From: an uncultured Campylobacter sp.
GTDB taxonomy: Bacteria; Campylobacterota; Campylobacteria; Campylobacterales; Campylobacteraceae
Assembly (NCBI GenBank): GCA_900772495.1
Contig: CAAHEJ010000080.1
Location: 1-5,764 of the forward strand
Length of the DNA: 5,764 nucleotides
Direction: 5' to 3'
The stretch's first letter is position 1. Every line of letters begins with the position of its first letter. The position numbers and the translations under genes were made by a program. Shown in pieces: positions 1 to 5,479 of this stretch. Below the pieces are notes generated by a model that was not told where the DNA came from, did not search any database, and worked only from the letters and a program-made list of their open reading frames with translations.

Positions 1-1738
1 AATCTGCCATTTTTAAAGATTTTTCTAAAAATAAACCTGCTAAATTACTCAAATTTTCACTAAATTCTTTTTTGTTAATTTGATTTTTGTTGAGCTTGGT
101 AAATGGCGGATTGCCTACGATTAAATCAGCCTTTGTTTCATATTTCATAAAATCTTTACAAATAAAATTTAATTTAAAGTTTTTTGGGGTTAAATCCTTA
201 TAAAGTAGTTTTAAAATGTCTAAATTATTTTTATCTATATCAATCAAATTTAAATTCACTTGTTTAATATGAGCGTATTTTTTAAACAAAATAGGCACGA
301 AATTTCCACAACCAACGCTTGGTTCAACGATAGTTATTTCGTCTTTATTAAAATTTGGTAAAGTTTTAGCAATTTCATTGACGATAAATTTGTTTGTAAA
401 ATAAGCTGCATTTTCAGCCCTTTGAGAATTTGCCATCTCAGCTAAATTTGACAAACACGCTTTTGAAATTTTGTGTAAATTTGTATTTATATAGTCATTA
501 AGATTTTGGCTATTTTGTAAGCCATATTTGGCGATTTCTTCTAAAATCTCTTTGTTGTTTAGTTTTTGTTTTTGCATAAAGTTTTGAATTTTGTCTGCAA
601 TTTGCCTAAAAATGATAGTCGGCACTGCTTCGCCTATACTTTGTCTTATATTCATTTCATTTTGTTTTGATAATTTTTGTTTTTCTTGCTCGCTCAAAGC
701 ATTCAGCTCATCAAGACTTAAAGGTAACCACGCAAAATTTTGTGGGATATTCATCATAAGCATTAACTCTCTAATAGAAAAAACTCTATCATCTTTTGGG
801 TGAATGGTATTTTGACTTGCAAGTTGGTCGTTTCTTGTGTGCACACAAGGGGCTACTGCGTCCCACTTTTGCCTTTTATATTTATCACCATTTTTGGATT
901 TGTTGATGATAATTTTGCCATTTATGAGTTGGTGTGGCTTTTTCTTGTCATTTTTATTGTCAAAAGCACTTTGCCCTTCTTGCAAATCCTTTATCCATTC
1001 ACGCATATATTGTGGATAAATTCTAAAACTATGATAAAAATCATTTTTGTCAAATTCGCTCCATTCAAGTGATTTTAGCTTTGATATAAGCTCTCTTAAT
1101 GTTTTTTCTGTTTGAAAGTTTGGAAAAAGTTCTATGCTAGCGATGAAATTTTTAAACTCATCGCAAACACCTATGACAAGGGTTCTTGTCCTACTTGAAT
1201 TTGCACCATAATTTTTGAAGTTGATGACTTCATTATAGATAGAATACTCCTTTGAAAGATTTTGCTCTATCATTTTGCCTATTTCTACGATATTTCCTCC
1301 TTTATCCACGCAACCTGTTTTATAAAAACTTGACACATTTTCCAAGATAAAAAATCTCGGCTTAATTCGCGCTATAAGCTCTACACTTTCGACAACTAAC
1401 GAATTTCGTTCTATTTCGTTGTTGTGTTTTTTGTGATTTGCCACGCTCATTCCTTGACAAGGCGGTGTAGCTACAAGCACATCAACCTTGTCGTTTCCTA
1501 ACCTTTTGTAAGTGTTAATTTGCTTTAAAATTTGCTCTTTTATAGCTGAATTTTTAATGTCGCCACAAATATAACCCTCATCAAATTTACATTTTTGGTT
1601 GAGCTTTTGTATGTCTAGTCTTCTTTTAACCAGCTCATTTGTAGCAATGCACTCAAATCCAGCCTCTTTAAAACCATAGCACCCCACACCAGCCGATGAA
1701 AACAACGAAATATAAGTAAGCGTCTTGTCAGGTAACAT
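1..1738 (-). CDS. Bifunctional DNA methyltransferase: C5-cytosine domain fused to N6-adenine domain (partial, runs off the left edge)
   Basis: I translated this frame by hand from ATG at 1738 and found 579 codons with no stop, so the C-terminus lies outside the window. Residues 1-375 carry the ordered C5-cytosine methyltransferase motifs. These are FSSAGVGCYGF for AdoMet binding (13-23), PPCQG with catalytic Cys94 (92-96), ENV (133-135), RTR (183-185), a variable target-recognition stretch (about 187-315), an IREL/IPQNF motif (322-335) and GEAVP (369-373). A helical linker follows. Then come motifs of a gamma-type N6-adenine methyltransferase: AAYFTNKF (444-451), EPSVGCGNF (472-480) and catalytic NPPF (543-546). 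The start has AAGGA six bases upstream. The expected role is host DNA modification, perhaps within a restriction-modification system, at an asymmetric site. That role and the target sequence are inference. The gene is clearly AT-richer than fmt or parA. Any nuclease domain or neighbour would lie beyond position 1. Confidence 0.9.
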   Translation of the reverse strand, partial: MLPDKTLTYISLFSSAGVGCYGFKEAGFECIATNELVKRRLDIQKLNQKCKFDEGYICGDIKNSAIKEQILKQINTYKRLGNDKVDVLVATPPCQGMSVANHKKHNNEIERNSLVVESVELIARIKPRFFILENVSSFYKTGCVDKGGNIVEIGKMIEQNLSKEYSIYNEVINFKNYGANSSRTRTLVIGVCDEFKNFIASIELFPNFQTEKTLRELISKLKSLEWSEFDKNDFYHSFRIYPQYMREWIKDLQEGQSAFDNKNDKKKPHQLINGKIIINKSKNGDKYKRQKWDAVAPCVHTRNDQLASQNTIHPKDDRVFSIRELMLMMNIPQNFAWLPLSLDELNALSEQEKQKLSKQNEMNIRQSIGEAVPTIIFRQIADKIQNFMQKQKLNNKEILEEIAKYGLQNSQNLNDYINTNLHKISKACLSNLAEMANSQRAENAAYFTNKFIVNEIAKTLPNFNKDEITIVEPSVGCGNFVPILFKKYAHIKQVNLNLIDIDKNNLDILKLLYKDLTPKNFKLNFICKDFMKYETKADLIVGNPPFTKLNKNQINKKEFSENLSNLAGLFLEKSLKMAD

Positions 1739-1743
1739 TAAAT

Positions 1744-1749
1744 ATCCTT
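1744..1749 (-). promoter_or_regulatory. Ribosome binding site of the fused methyltransferase
   Basis: On the minus strand this reads AAGGAT, with the AAGGA core six bases before the ATG at 1738. It matches the AAGGA sites ahead of the nitroreductase and fmt, and it supports 1738 as the true start. That start places the FSSAG motif near residue 13, the usual place in C5-cytosine methyltransferases. Confidence 0.75.
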
Positions 1750-1817
1750 GATATTGCTATATTAAATCTTTTTTAATTTATAAGCGTTTGGCTAATAAGC
1801 TCAACACTCAAATTTAT

Positions 1818-1823
1818 ATTATA
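1818..1823 (-). promoter_or_regulatory. Putative -10 box (TATAAT) for the methyltransferase
   Basis: The 106-base gap between the upstream minus-strand gene (stop at 1845) and this methyltransferase (start at 1738) is almost pure A/T. It contains a perfect minus-strand TATAAT at 1823-1818, preceded by an A-rich run. Transcription would begin near 1811 and give a leader of about 70 bases. I see no -35 box, which is normal for Campylobacter sigma-70 promoters. Because the gap is so A/T-rich, a chance match is possible. Other TATA-like words occur near 1755-1785. No other gene or clear hairpin was seen in the gap. Confidence 0.45.
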
Positions 1824-1844
1824 ATACTTTTTTGTAAATTATAT

Positions 1845-2330
1845 TCAGCTTTTAAGCTTATCTTTTCCCGTCATTTGATAACTCTCTTCAACAAGCTTTT
1901 TTAAGGTTTTTAAATTCACACTTTCATCTAGCTTTATGGTGAGCCAGTGCTTTTTGTTCATATGATAAGCGCGAAAAAAGCTCACATTATCCACGAAATC
2001 ATCGATGATTTTGGGCTTTGCCTTGACATTCATAATGTTGATGATTTCATCTGCTTCAAGCCCTAATTTACGGGCATTTAAAGCCACTACAAGCGCATAC
2101 CATTTTTTGTTTTCTTTGTGGCGAAAGATAGCCGAATTTGGCGAGTCAAGCCACAAAAATTCAAGCTCATCGCCATAATACTCTTTGATATGCTCGATGA
2201 TTTGCCTTGTACGCGCATTTTCAAAGATATTTTTGTAATTTTTGGTGCGATTTAGCAAAATCTCTTTTTCAAAGGCTCTTTTTTGTTCAAATTTGGTGTC
2301 GTAGTTTGAATTTTGGCAAGTTTTTTTCAT
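1845..2330 (-). CDS. YjbR/MmcQ-family (CyaY-like fold) protein
   Basis: This is a 161-residue protein whose second half matches the YjbR/MmcQ family (formerly DUF419). The family marks are a LWLDSP turn (59-64), FRH (69-71), KKWYALVV (75-82), a LGLEADEIINI segment (89-99) and KKHWLTIKLD (126-135). The first 50 or so residues form a charged, probably helical extension. The fold resembles CyaY and the family is often described as DNA-binding, but no firm biochemical role is known, so I assign none. I chose the ATG at 2330, five bases after AGGA. The adjacent ATG at 2333 is only two bases from it. The frame stays open to an ATG at 2378, but those codons would read through a perfect hairpin and this ribosome binding site. 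The gene lies 59 bases downstream of the nitroreductase and is probably cotranscribed with it. No signal peptide or membrane segment is visible. Confidence 0.82.
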   Translation of the reverse strand: MKKTCQNSNYDTKFEQKRAFEKEILLNRTKNYKNIFENARTRQIIEHIKEYYGDELEFLWLDSPNSAIFRHKENKKWYALVVALNARKLGLEADEIINIMNVKAKPKIIDDFVDNVSFFRAYHMNKKHWLTIKLDESVNLKTLKKLVEESYQMTGKDKLKS

Positions 2331-2334
2331 CATT

Positions 2335-2340
2335 ATCCTT
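2335..2340 (-). promoter_or_regulatory. Ribosome binding site deciding the YjbR/MmcQ start
   Basis: The minus strand reads AAGGAT, followed by two ATG codons in tandem (2333 and 2330). Five bases separate AGGA from the second ATG and only two from the first, so initiation at 2330 is favoured. The site begins one base after the end of the hairpin at 2342-2365, so the hairpin could influence ribosome access. Confidence 0.6.
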
Positions 2341-2341
2341 T

Positions 2342-2365
2342 GGGCGAATTTGGCACAATTCGCCC
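2342..2365 (-). repeat. Perfect 9-bp inverted repeat (stem-loop) just ahead of the YjbR/MmcQ ribosome binding site
   Basis: The arms GGGCGAATT (2365-2357) and AATTCGCCC (2350-2342) are perfect complements around the six-base loop GTGCCA, as read on the minus strand. The lower part of the stem is GC-rich, which stands out in this AT-rich region. On the gene's own strand it is followed by AAAGG, not a U-run, so it does not look like an intrinsic terminator. Possible roles are modulation of translation of the downstream gene, transcript processing, or a DNA site for a regulator. On the plus strand it is followed by only four T residues. Confidence 0.7.
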
Positions 2366-2373
2366 TTTTGGCG

Positions 2374-2403
2374 TGCAAATTTGCAAGTTTTAAATAACTT
2401 GCA
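2374..2403. repeat. Two overlapping inverted repeats around the nitroreductase stop codon
   Basis: On the plus strand, TGCAAATTTGCA (2374-2385) is a perfect 12-base palindrome. TGCAAGTT (2382-2389) and AACTTGCA (2396-2403) are perfect 8-base arms around TTAAAT, which contains the complement of the nitroreductase stop codon (2390-2392). The two elements share bases 2382-2385, so in RNA they could not fully form together. Together with the hairpin at 2342-2365 they occupy most of the intergenic space. A function is not established. Confidence 0.5.
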
Positions 2404-3061
2404 CCACTTTTTCAAAGCTTTGTCTTGTTTGAGCGTGCTTTGGAGCGTTTTTTCTATATCCAAACGCCGTCATAACTGCTACGCTAAAATGCTTTGTGTC
2501 AAGCAAACCTTCTTTTTGTAGGATTTCATTTACGCTTTGGCGGTTAAAACCTTCAATAGGCAAAGAGTCTATGCCAAGCAAGGCTGCACTTGTAAGCATA
2601 TTGCCTAAGGCTATGTAGCACTGCTTGCACGCCCAGTCAAAGAGCTTTTGCTCGTCATTGTAAATGCAAAAATTATCTTTTTGAAAGTTCTCAAAAAAGC
2701 CTCTTTTTATCTTTTGCACCTCATCATTAAGCCCTTGCACCTCTTTCATCACATAGCTGATATAATCAGCATTTGGGTGCAAATCCGCCCCAACTCGCGC
2801 TAAAATCACCACAAATTCGCTAGCGTTGTTAAGCGCATCTTGCCCGCCCCACGCCGCATCATAAATTTTTTGGCGAATTTCCTTGCTTTTGAGCACCAAA
2901 AATTTCCAAGGCTCAAAGCCAAATGAACTAGGGCTTAGCCTGCCTGCTTCTAAAATCGTGCGAAAGTCCGCTTCACTCACGCTTTTGCCCCCGTCAAATT
3001 CCTTGCAAGCGTGGCGAAATTTAAAAACTTCGGCGATTTTGTCATTTTCTAAAAATTTCAT
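2390..3061 (-). CDS. FMN-dependent NAD(P)H nitroreductase, FrxA/NfsB type
   Basis: This is a 223-residue cytosolic flavoprotein of the nitroreductase family, likely reducing nitro groups, quinones or flavins with NAD(P)H. Visible marks are RHACK (16-20), the FMN-phosphate contact region that is RHSCK in Helicobacter RdxA, and RLSPSSFGFEPW (41-52). Further along are a FDWACKQCYIALGN helix (141-154) and GIDSLPIEGF (163-172). A GYR near 201 and a final K/TR-rich tail follow. Compared from memory, the middle and end resemble H. pylori FrxA more than RdxA, for example AWG and FDWA..Q.YI. The FrxA-like Cys in DSCPIEG is Leu167 here. Length is normal for the family. The ATG at 3061 has AAGGAT upstream at good spacing. 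It diverges from fmt and precedes the YjbR/MmcQ gene. Enzymes of this family can activate nitro-prodrugs such as metronidazole; whether this one does is unknown. Confidence 0.9.
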   Translation of the reverse strand: MKFLENDKIAEVFKFRHACKEFDGGKSVSEADFRTILEAGRLSPSSFGFEPWKFLVLKSKEIRQKIYDAAWGGQDALNNASEFVVILARVGADLHPNADYISYVMKEVQGLNDEVQKIKRGFFENFQKDNFCIYNDEQKLFDWACKQCYIALGNMLTSAALLGIDSLPIEGFNRQSVNEILQKEGLLDTKHFSVAVMTAFGYRKNAPKHAQTRQSFEKVVQVI

Positions 3062-3098
3062 TGTGTATCCTTTCGGGTAAAGTTAAAATTCAGCACTC

Positions 3099-3104
3099 AT
3101 TATA
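3099..3104 (-). promoter_or_regulatory. Putative -10 box (TATAAT) for the nitroreductase
   Basis: A perfect minus-strand TATAAT lies at 3104-3099, giving a transcript start near 3092 and a leader of about 30 bases before the ATG at 3061. A TTGAAA-like -35 candidate sits at 3129-3124, 19 bases away, which is slightly long. It overlaps the upstream part of the oppositely directed fmt promoter, so the two could interfere with each other or share an operator. Confidence 0.6.
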
Positions 3105-3130
3105 AGGTTTAATCGTTAATTGTTTTCAAA

Positions 3131-3136
3131 TATAAT
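3131..3136 (+). promoter_or_regulatory. Putative -10 box (TATAAT) for the fmt-birA-parA-parB operon
   Basis: A perfect TATAAT preceded by TTTTCAAA lies 33 bases before the fmt start, giving a leader of roughly 27 bases. The -35 region (about 3108-3113) is only A/T-rich, as is usual in Campylobacter. No further promoter is obvious before the next three genes, which overlap or nearly touch. The fmt ribosome binding site AGGA follows at about 3160-3163, six bases from the ATG. Confidence 0.6.
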
Positions 3137-3169
3137 GTCTCTTTCATAAGCACAAATTTAGGATAAAAA

Positions 3170-4084
3170 ATGCCAAAAATCATCTTTATGGGGACTCCAA
3201 GCTATGCTGAGCGCATTTTAGACGAGTTGATTGCTTGTAAATTTAGCATTGTGGGTGTTTTTACGGGCGAGGATAAACCTTTTGGACGAAAAGGCGTGCT
3301 GAAACAAAGCGAAGTTAAGCGTTTAGCGCAACGCAAAATTCCCCAAACGCCCATTTTCACGCCAAAAAGTTTAAAAACTAGCGAAATTTTAGCACAAATT
3401 CAGGGCTTAAAGGCTGATTTTATCGTGGTTGCTGCTTATGGCAAACTTTTGCCAAAAGAGATTTTAAACTGCGCCCCTTGCATAAATTTACACGCTTCTC
3501 TTTTGCCAAAATACCGCGGGGCAAGCCCTATACAACAAGCGATTTTAAATGGGGACGAAACAAGCGGGGTTTGTGCTATGCTGATGAATGAAAGGCTTGA
3601 TGGCGGGGCGATTTTAAAGAGTGCGAGTTTAAATATAAAAAATAAAAGGGCTGATGAAGTGTTTTTAGCGATGAGCGAGCTTGCGGCAAAGCTATGTGTA
3701 GAGACTTTAAACGAATTTAAAACGCTTAAAGCCTTGCCACAAGATGAAAGCAAAGCTACTTTTTGCACCAAAATCAAAAAAGAAAACGGGCTTGTGAATT
3801 TAGATAACGCCAAAGAACTTTATCATAAATTTTTAGCCTTTTATCCTTGGCCAAGTGTCTTTTTAAGCAATGGTTTGAAGTTTATCGACATTGAGTTAGT
3901 GGATAATGCGGCGCACGAAAGGGACGGAGAAATTTTAAGCGTGGAAAAAGAGAGCTTTTTGCTTGCTTGCAAAACAGGCACGCTCAAAGTAAAGGCGTTG
4001 CAAGAAAGTGGCAAAAACAAAGTGAGCGCAAAAGACTATATCAACGGAAAAAGGCTGAAAAGTGGAGATAGTTTGTATCGATAA
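3170..4084 (+). CDS. fmt: Methionyl-tRNA formyltransferase
   Basis: This cytosolic enzyme transfers a formyl group from 10-formyltetrahydrofolate to Met-tRNA(fMet), making the initiator tRNA for translation. The 304-residue protein is close to the usual length of about 310. The N-terminus IIFMGTP begins the Rossmann-like formyltransferase domain (about 1-190). The catalytic triad is intact at Asn106, His108 and Asp144, the same numbers as in the E. coli enzyme. It sits in INLHASLLPKYRGASPIQ, with the Asp in ERLDGG. The C-terminal OB-like tRNA-binding domain follows from about residue 205, with FYPWPS as its typical mark. The ATG is supported by AGGA six bases upstream. The last 23 bases overlap birA in another frame, so fmt heads a coupled operon. 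Composition and codon use look like ordinary core genome. No defect is seen. Confidence 0.97.
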   Translation: MPKIIFMGTPSYAERILDELIACKFSIVGVFTGEDKPFGRKGVLKQSEVKRLAQRKIPQTPIFTPKSLKTSEILAQIQGLKADFIVVAAYGKLLPKEILNCAPCINLHASLLPKYRGASPIQQAILNGDETSGVCAMLMNERLDGGAILKSASLNIKNKRADEVFLAMSELAAKLCVETLNEFKTLKALPQDESKATFCTKIKKENGLVNLDNAKELYHKFLAFYPWPSVFLSNGLKFIDIELVDNAAHERDGEILSVEKESFLLACKTGTLKVKALQESGKNKVSAKDYINGKRLKSGDSLYR

Positions 4085-4697
4085 AATAGACTCTACGCAT
4101 TTGTTTATGTGTAAAAAGGCTAGAAAAGGCGACATTGACAAGCCCTTTGCCCTTTACGCACTCGAACAAACAGGCGGTGTGGGCAGTAGGGATAACTCGT
4201 GGCAAAGTCAAAGGGGAAATTTGCACCTTTCGTTTTGTTTAAAGCGTGAAAATTTAGCTTCTGATTTGCCTTTATCATCTTTAAGCATTTATTTTGCCTT
4301 TCTTTTTAAGGAAGTTTTAGTGGCAAATGGCTCTTGCGTGTGGCTTAAATACCCTAATGATTTATATTTAGATGATAAAAAAGTAGGTGGGGTGATGAGT
4401 GCTAAAATCAATGATTTCATCATCATCAGCACAGGCATAAATACCAAATTTGCGCCCTTTGGTGCAGCCACACTTGACATAAATGTCGATTTAGCAGACT
4501 TAGTGGATAAATTTGCAAAAGAAATTGAAAAAAATCTTTCTTGGAAAGAAATTTTCAGCAAATATATGGTAGAATTTCAAAAATCAAAAAATTACAGCTT
4601 TCACTACGATGGCAAGGAAGTGCCTTTGGATAGTGTTTTGCTCTGTGATGATGGTTCGATTTTATTTCAAAGCAAAAGGATATATAGTCTAAGATGA
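4062..4697 (+). CDS. birA: Biotin-[acetyl-CoA-carboxylase] ligase, class I (no DNA-binding domain)
   Basis: This enzyme activates biotin with ATP and attaches it to the carrier lysine of biotin-dependent carboxylases. The 211-residue protein has only the catalytic and short C-terminal domains. It lacks the N-terminal helix-turn-helix of E. coli BirA, so it should not be a repressor. Marks are DSTH (10-13), the biotinyl-AMP loop GGVGSRDNSW (38-47), GNLHLS (52-57), LKYPNDLYLDDKKVGG (95-110) with the conserved lysine at 96, and STGIN (123-127). The loop is divergent from the GRGRRGRxW consensus. Only Arg43 remains, a pattern I recall as usual in epsilonproteobacteria. The start is GTG, seven bases after AAGG (4051-4054), inside the end of fmt. 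An in-frame ATG would come only after DSTH, which supports GTG. Its stop overlaps the parA start. Confidence 0.93.
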   Translation: MEIVCIDKIDSTHLFMCKKARKGDIDKPFALYALEQTGGVGSRDNSWQSQRGNLHLSFCLKRENLASDLPLSSLSIYFAFLFKEVLVANGSCVWLKYPNDLYLDDKKVGGVMSAKINDFIIISTGINTKFAPFGAATLDINVDLADLVDKFAKEIEKNLSWKEIFSKYMVEFQKSKNYSFHYDGKEVPLDSVLLCDDGSILFQSKRIYSLR

Positions 4698-5476
4698 GCG
4701 AGATAATCACGATTGCCAACCAAAAAGGTGGCGTAGGAAAGACAACAACGGCGATAAATTTAGCCGCAAGCTTAGCTGTGGCTGAAAAAAAGGTGCTTTT
4801 AGTCGATATAGACCCGCAAGCAAACGCAACCACAGGGCTTGGCTTTAACCGCAACAACTACGAGTATAACATTTACCATATATTCACAGGACGCAAGAAG
4901 CTTTCAGACATTATCCTTAAAAGCGAGCTGCCAAAGCTGCATTTAGCCCCGTCAAACATAGGACTTGTGGGCATCGAGCAAGAGTTAGCCAAAGAAGATA
5001 GCGTGCAGATGAAAACCATACTAAAAAAAGCCCTTGAAGAAGTGGCTGATGATTATGATTTTATCATCATTGATAGCCCGCCAGCACTTGGAAGTATCAC
5101 TATAAACGCTTTTGTGGCAAGTCATAGCGTGATAATCCCCATTCAATGTGAATTTTACGCATTAGAAGGCGTGGCTATGGTGCTAAATACCATAAAAATC
5201 ATCAAAAAAACGCTCAATCCAAAGCTTAAAATTCGGGGCTTTTTACCGACTATGTTTAGCATACAAAACAACCTTTCGCGCGACACGGTGGAGGATTTGA
5301 AACAAAATTTCAAAGAACAGCTCTTTCGTGTCGATGAAGAAGAGGATTTCATCATCGTTCCGCGCAATGTGAAATTAGCTGAAAGCCCGAGTTTTGGTAA
5401 GCCGATTATTTTATATGACATAAAATCGCCCGGCTCCATAGCTTATCAAAATTTGGCAACTTCGATTTTGAGGTAA
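4694..5476 (+). CDS. parA: Chromosome partitioning ATPase ParA/Soj
   Basis: This ATPase drives segregation of the replicated origin together with ParB bound at parS. ATP-bound dimers coat the nucleoid and are released by ParB-stimulated hydrolysis. The 260-residue protein is full length for chromosomal ParA/Soj and lacks the N-terminal helix-turn-helix of plasmid ParA proteins. The deviant Walker A motif KGGVGKTTT occupies 11-19, with the signature lysine at 11 and the P-loop lysine at 16. Walker A' is DIDPQANAT (38-46) and Walker B is FIIIDSPP (123-130). The middle QCEFYALEG (151-159) and the late NVKLAESPSFGKP region are also typical. The ATG shares an ATGA overlap with the birA stop. The nearest clear AAGGA (4676-4680) is 13 bases away, so translation probably depends on coupling. 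parB follows after three bases. Confidence 0.97.
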   Translation: MSEIITIANQKGGVGKTTTAINLAASLAVAEKKVLLVDIDPQANATTGLGFNRNNYEYNIYHIFTGRKKLSDIILKSELPKLHLAPSNIGLVGIEQELAKEDSVQMKTILKKALEEVADDYDFIIIDSPPALGSITINAFVASHSVIIPIQCEFYALEGVAMVLNTIKIIKKTLNPKLKIRGFLPTMFSIQNNLSRDTVEDLKQNFKEQLFRVDEEEDFIIVPRNVKLAESPSFGKPIILYDIKSPGSIAYQNLATSILR

Positions 5477-5479
5477 GAT

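Noticed and set aside
125..150. Possible parS site (TGTTTCA followed by TTTCATAA)
   Set aside because: It lacks the central CACGTG and the second GAAACA half of the parS consensus. It also lies inside the methyltransferase coding sequence, far from parAB.
591..1072. Plus-strand open frames of 60-90 codons
   Set aside because: They lie opposite the motif-bearing methyltransferase frame, have low-complexity Phe/Ile/Leu-rich translations caused by antisense A/T-rich DNA, and have no convincing ribosome binding sites.
1847..1859. AGCTT-TT-AAGCT dyad at the end of the YjbR/MmcQ gene as a terminator
   Set aside because: The stem is only five pairs with too small a loop, lies within the last codons, and is not followed by a U-run on the gene's strand.
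2321..2327. Seven-base A/T homopolymer at the YjbR/MmcQ start as a phase-variable tract
   Set aside because: Phase variation in Campylobacter typically uses G/C tracts of eight or more. A seven-A run is ordinary in this base composition.
2331..2378. Upstream extension of the YjbR/MmcQ gene to the ATG at 2378 (177 residues)
   Set aside because: The extra codons run through the perfect hairpin and the AAGGAT site, and the peptide has no family similarity.
3436..3813. Minus-strand frame of 125 codons inside fmt
   Set aside because: It is the shadow of a gene with intact catalytic residues; its translation shows no family features.
4041..5439. Several minus-strand frames of 61-100 codons across birA and parA
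   Set aside because: All are antisense to well-supported genes, with no motifs or ribosome binding sites that I could recognise.
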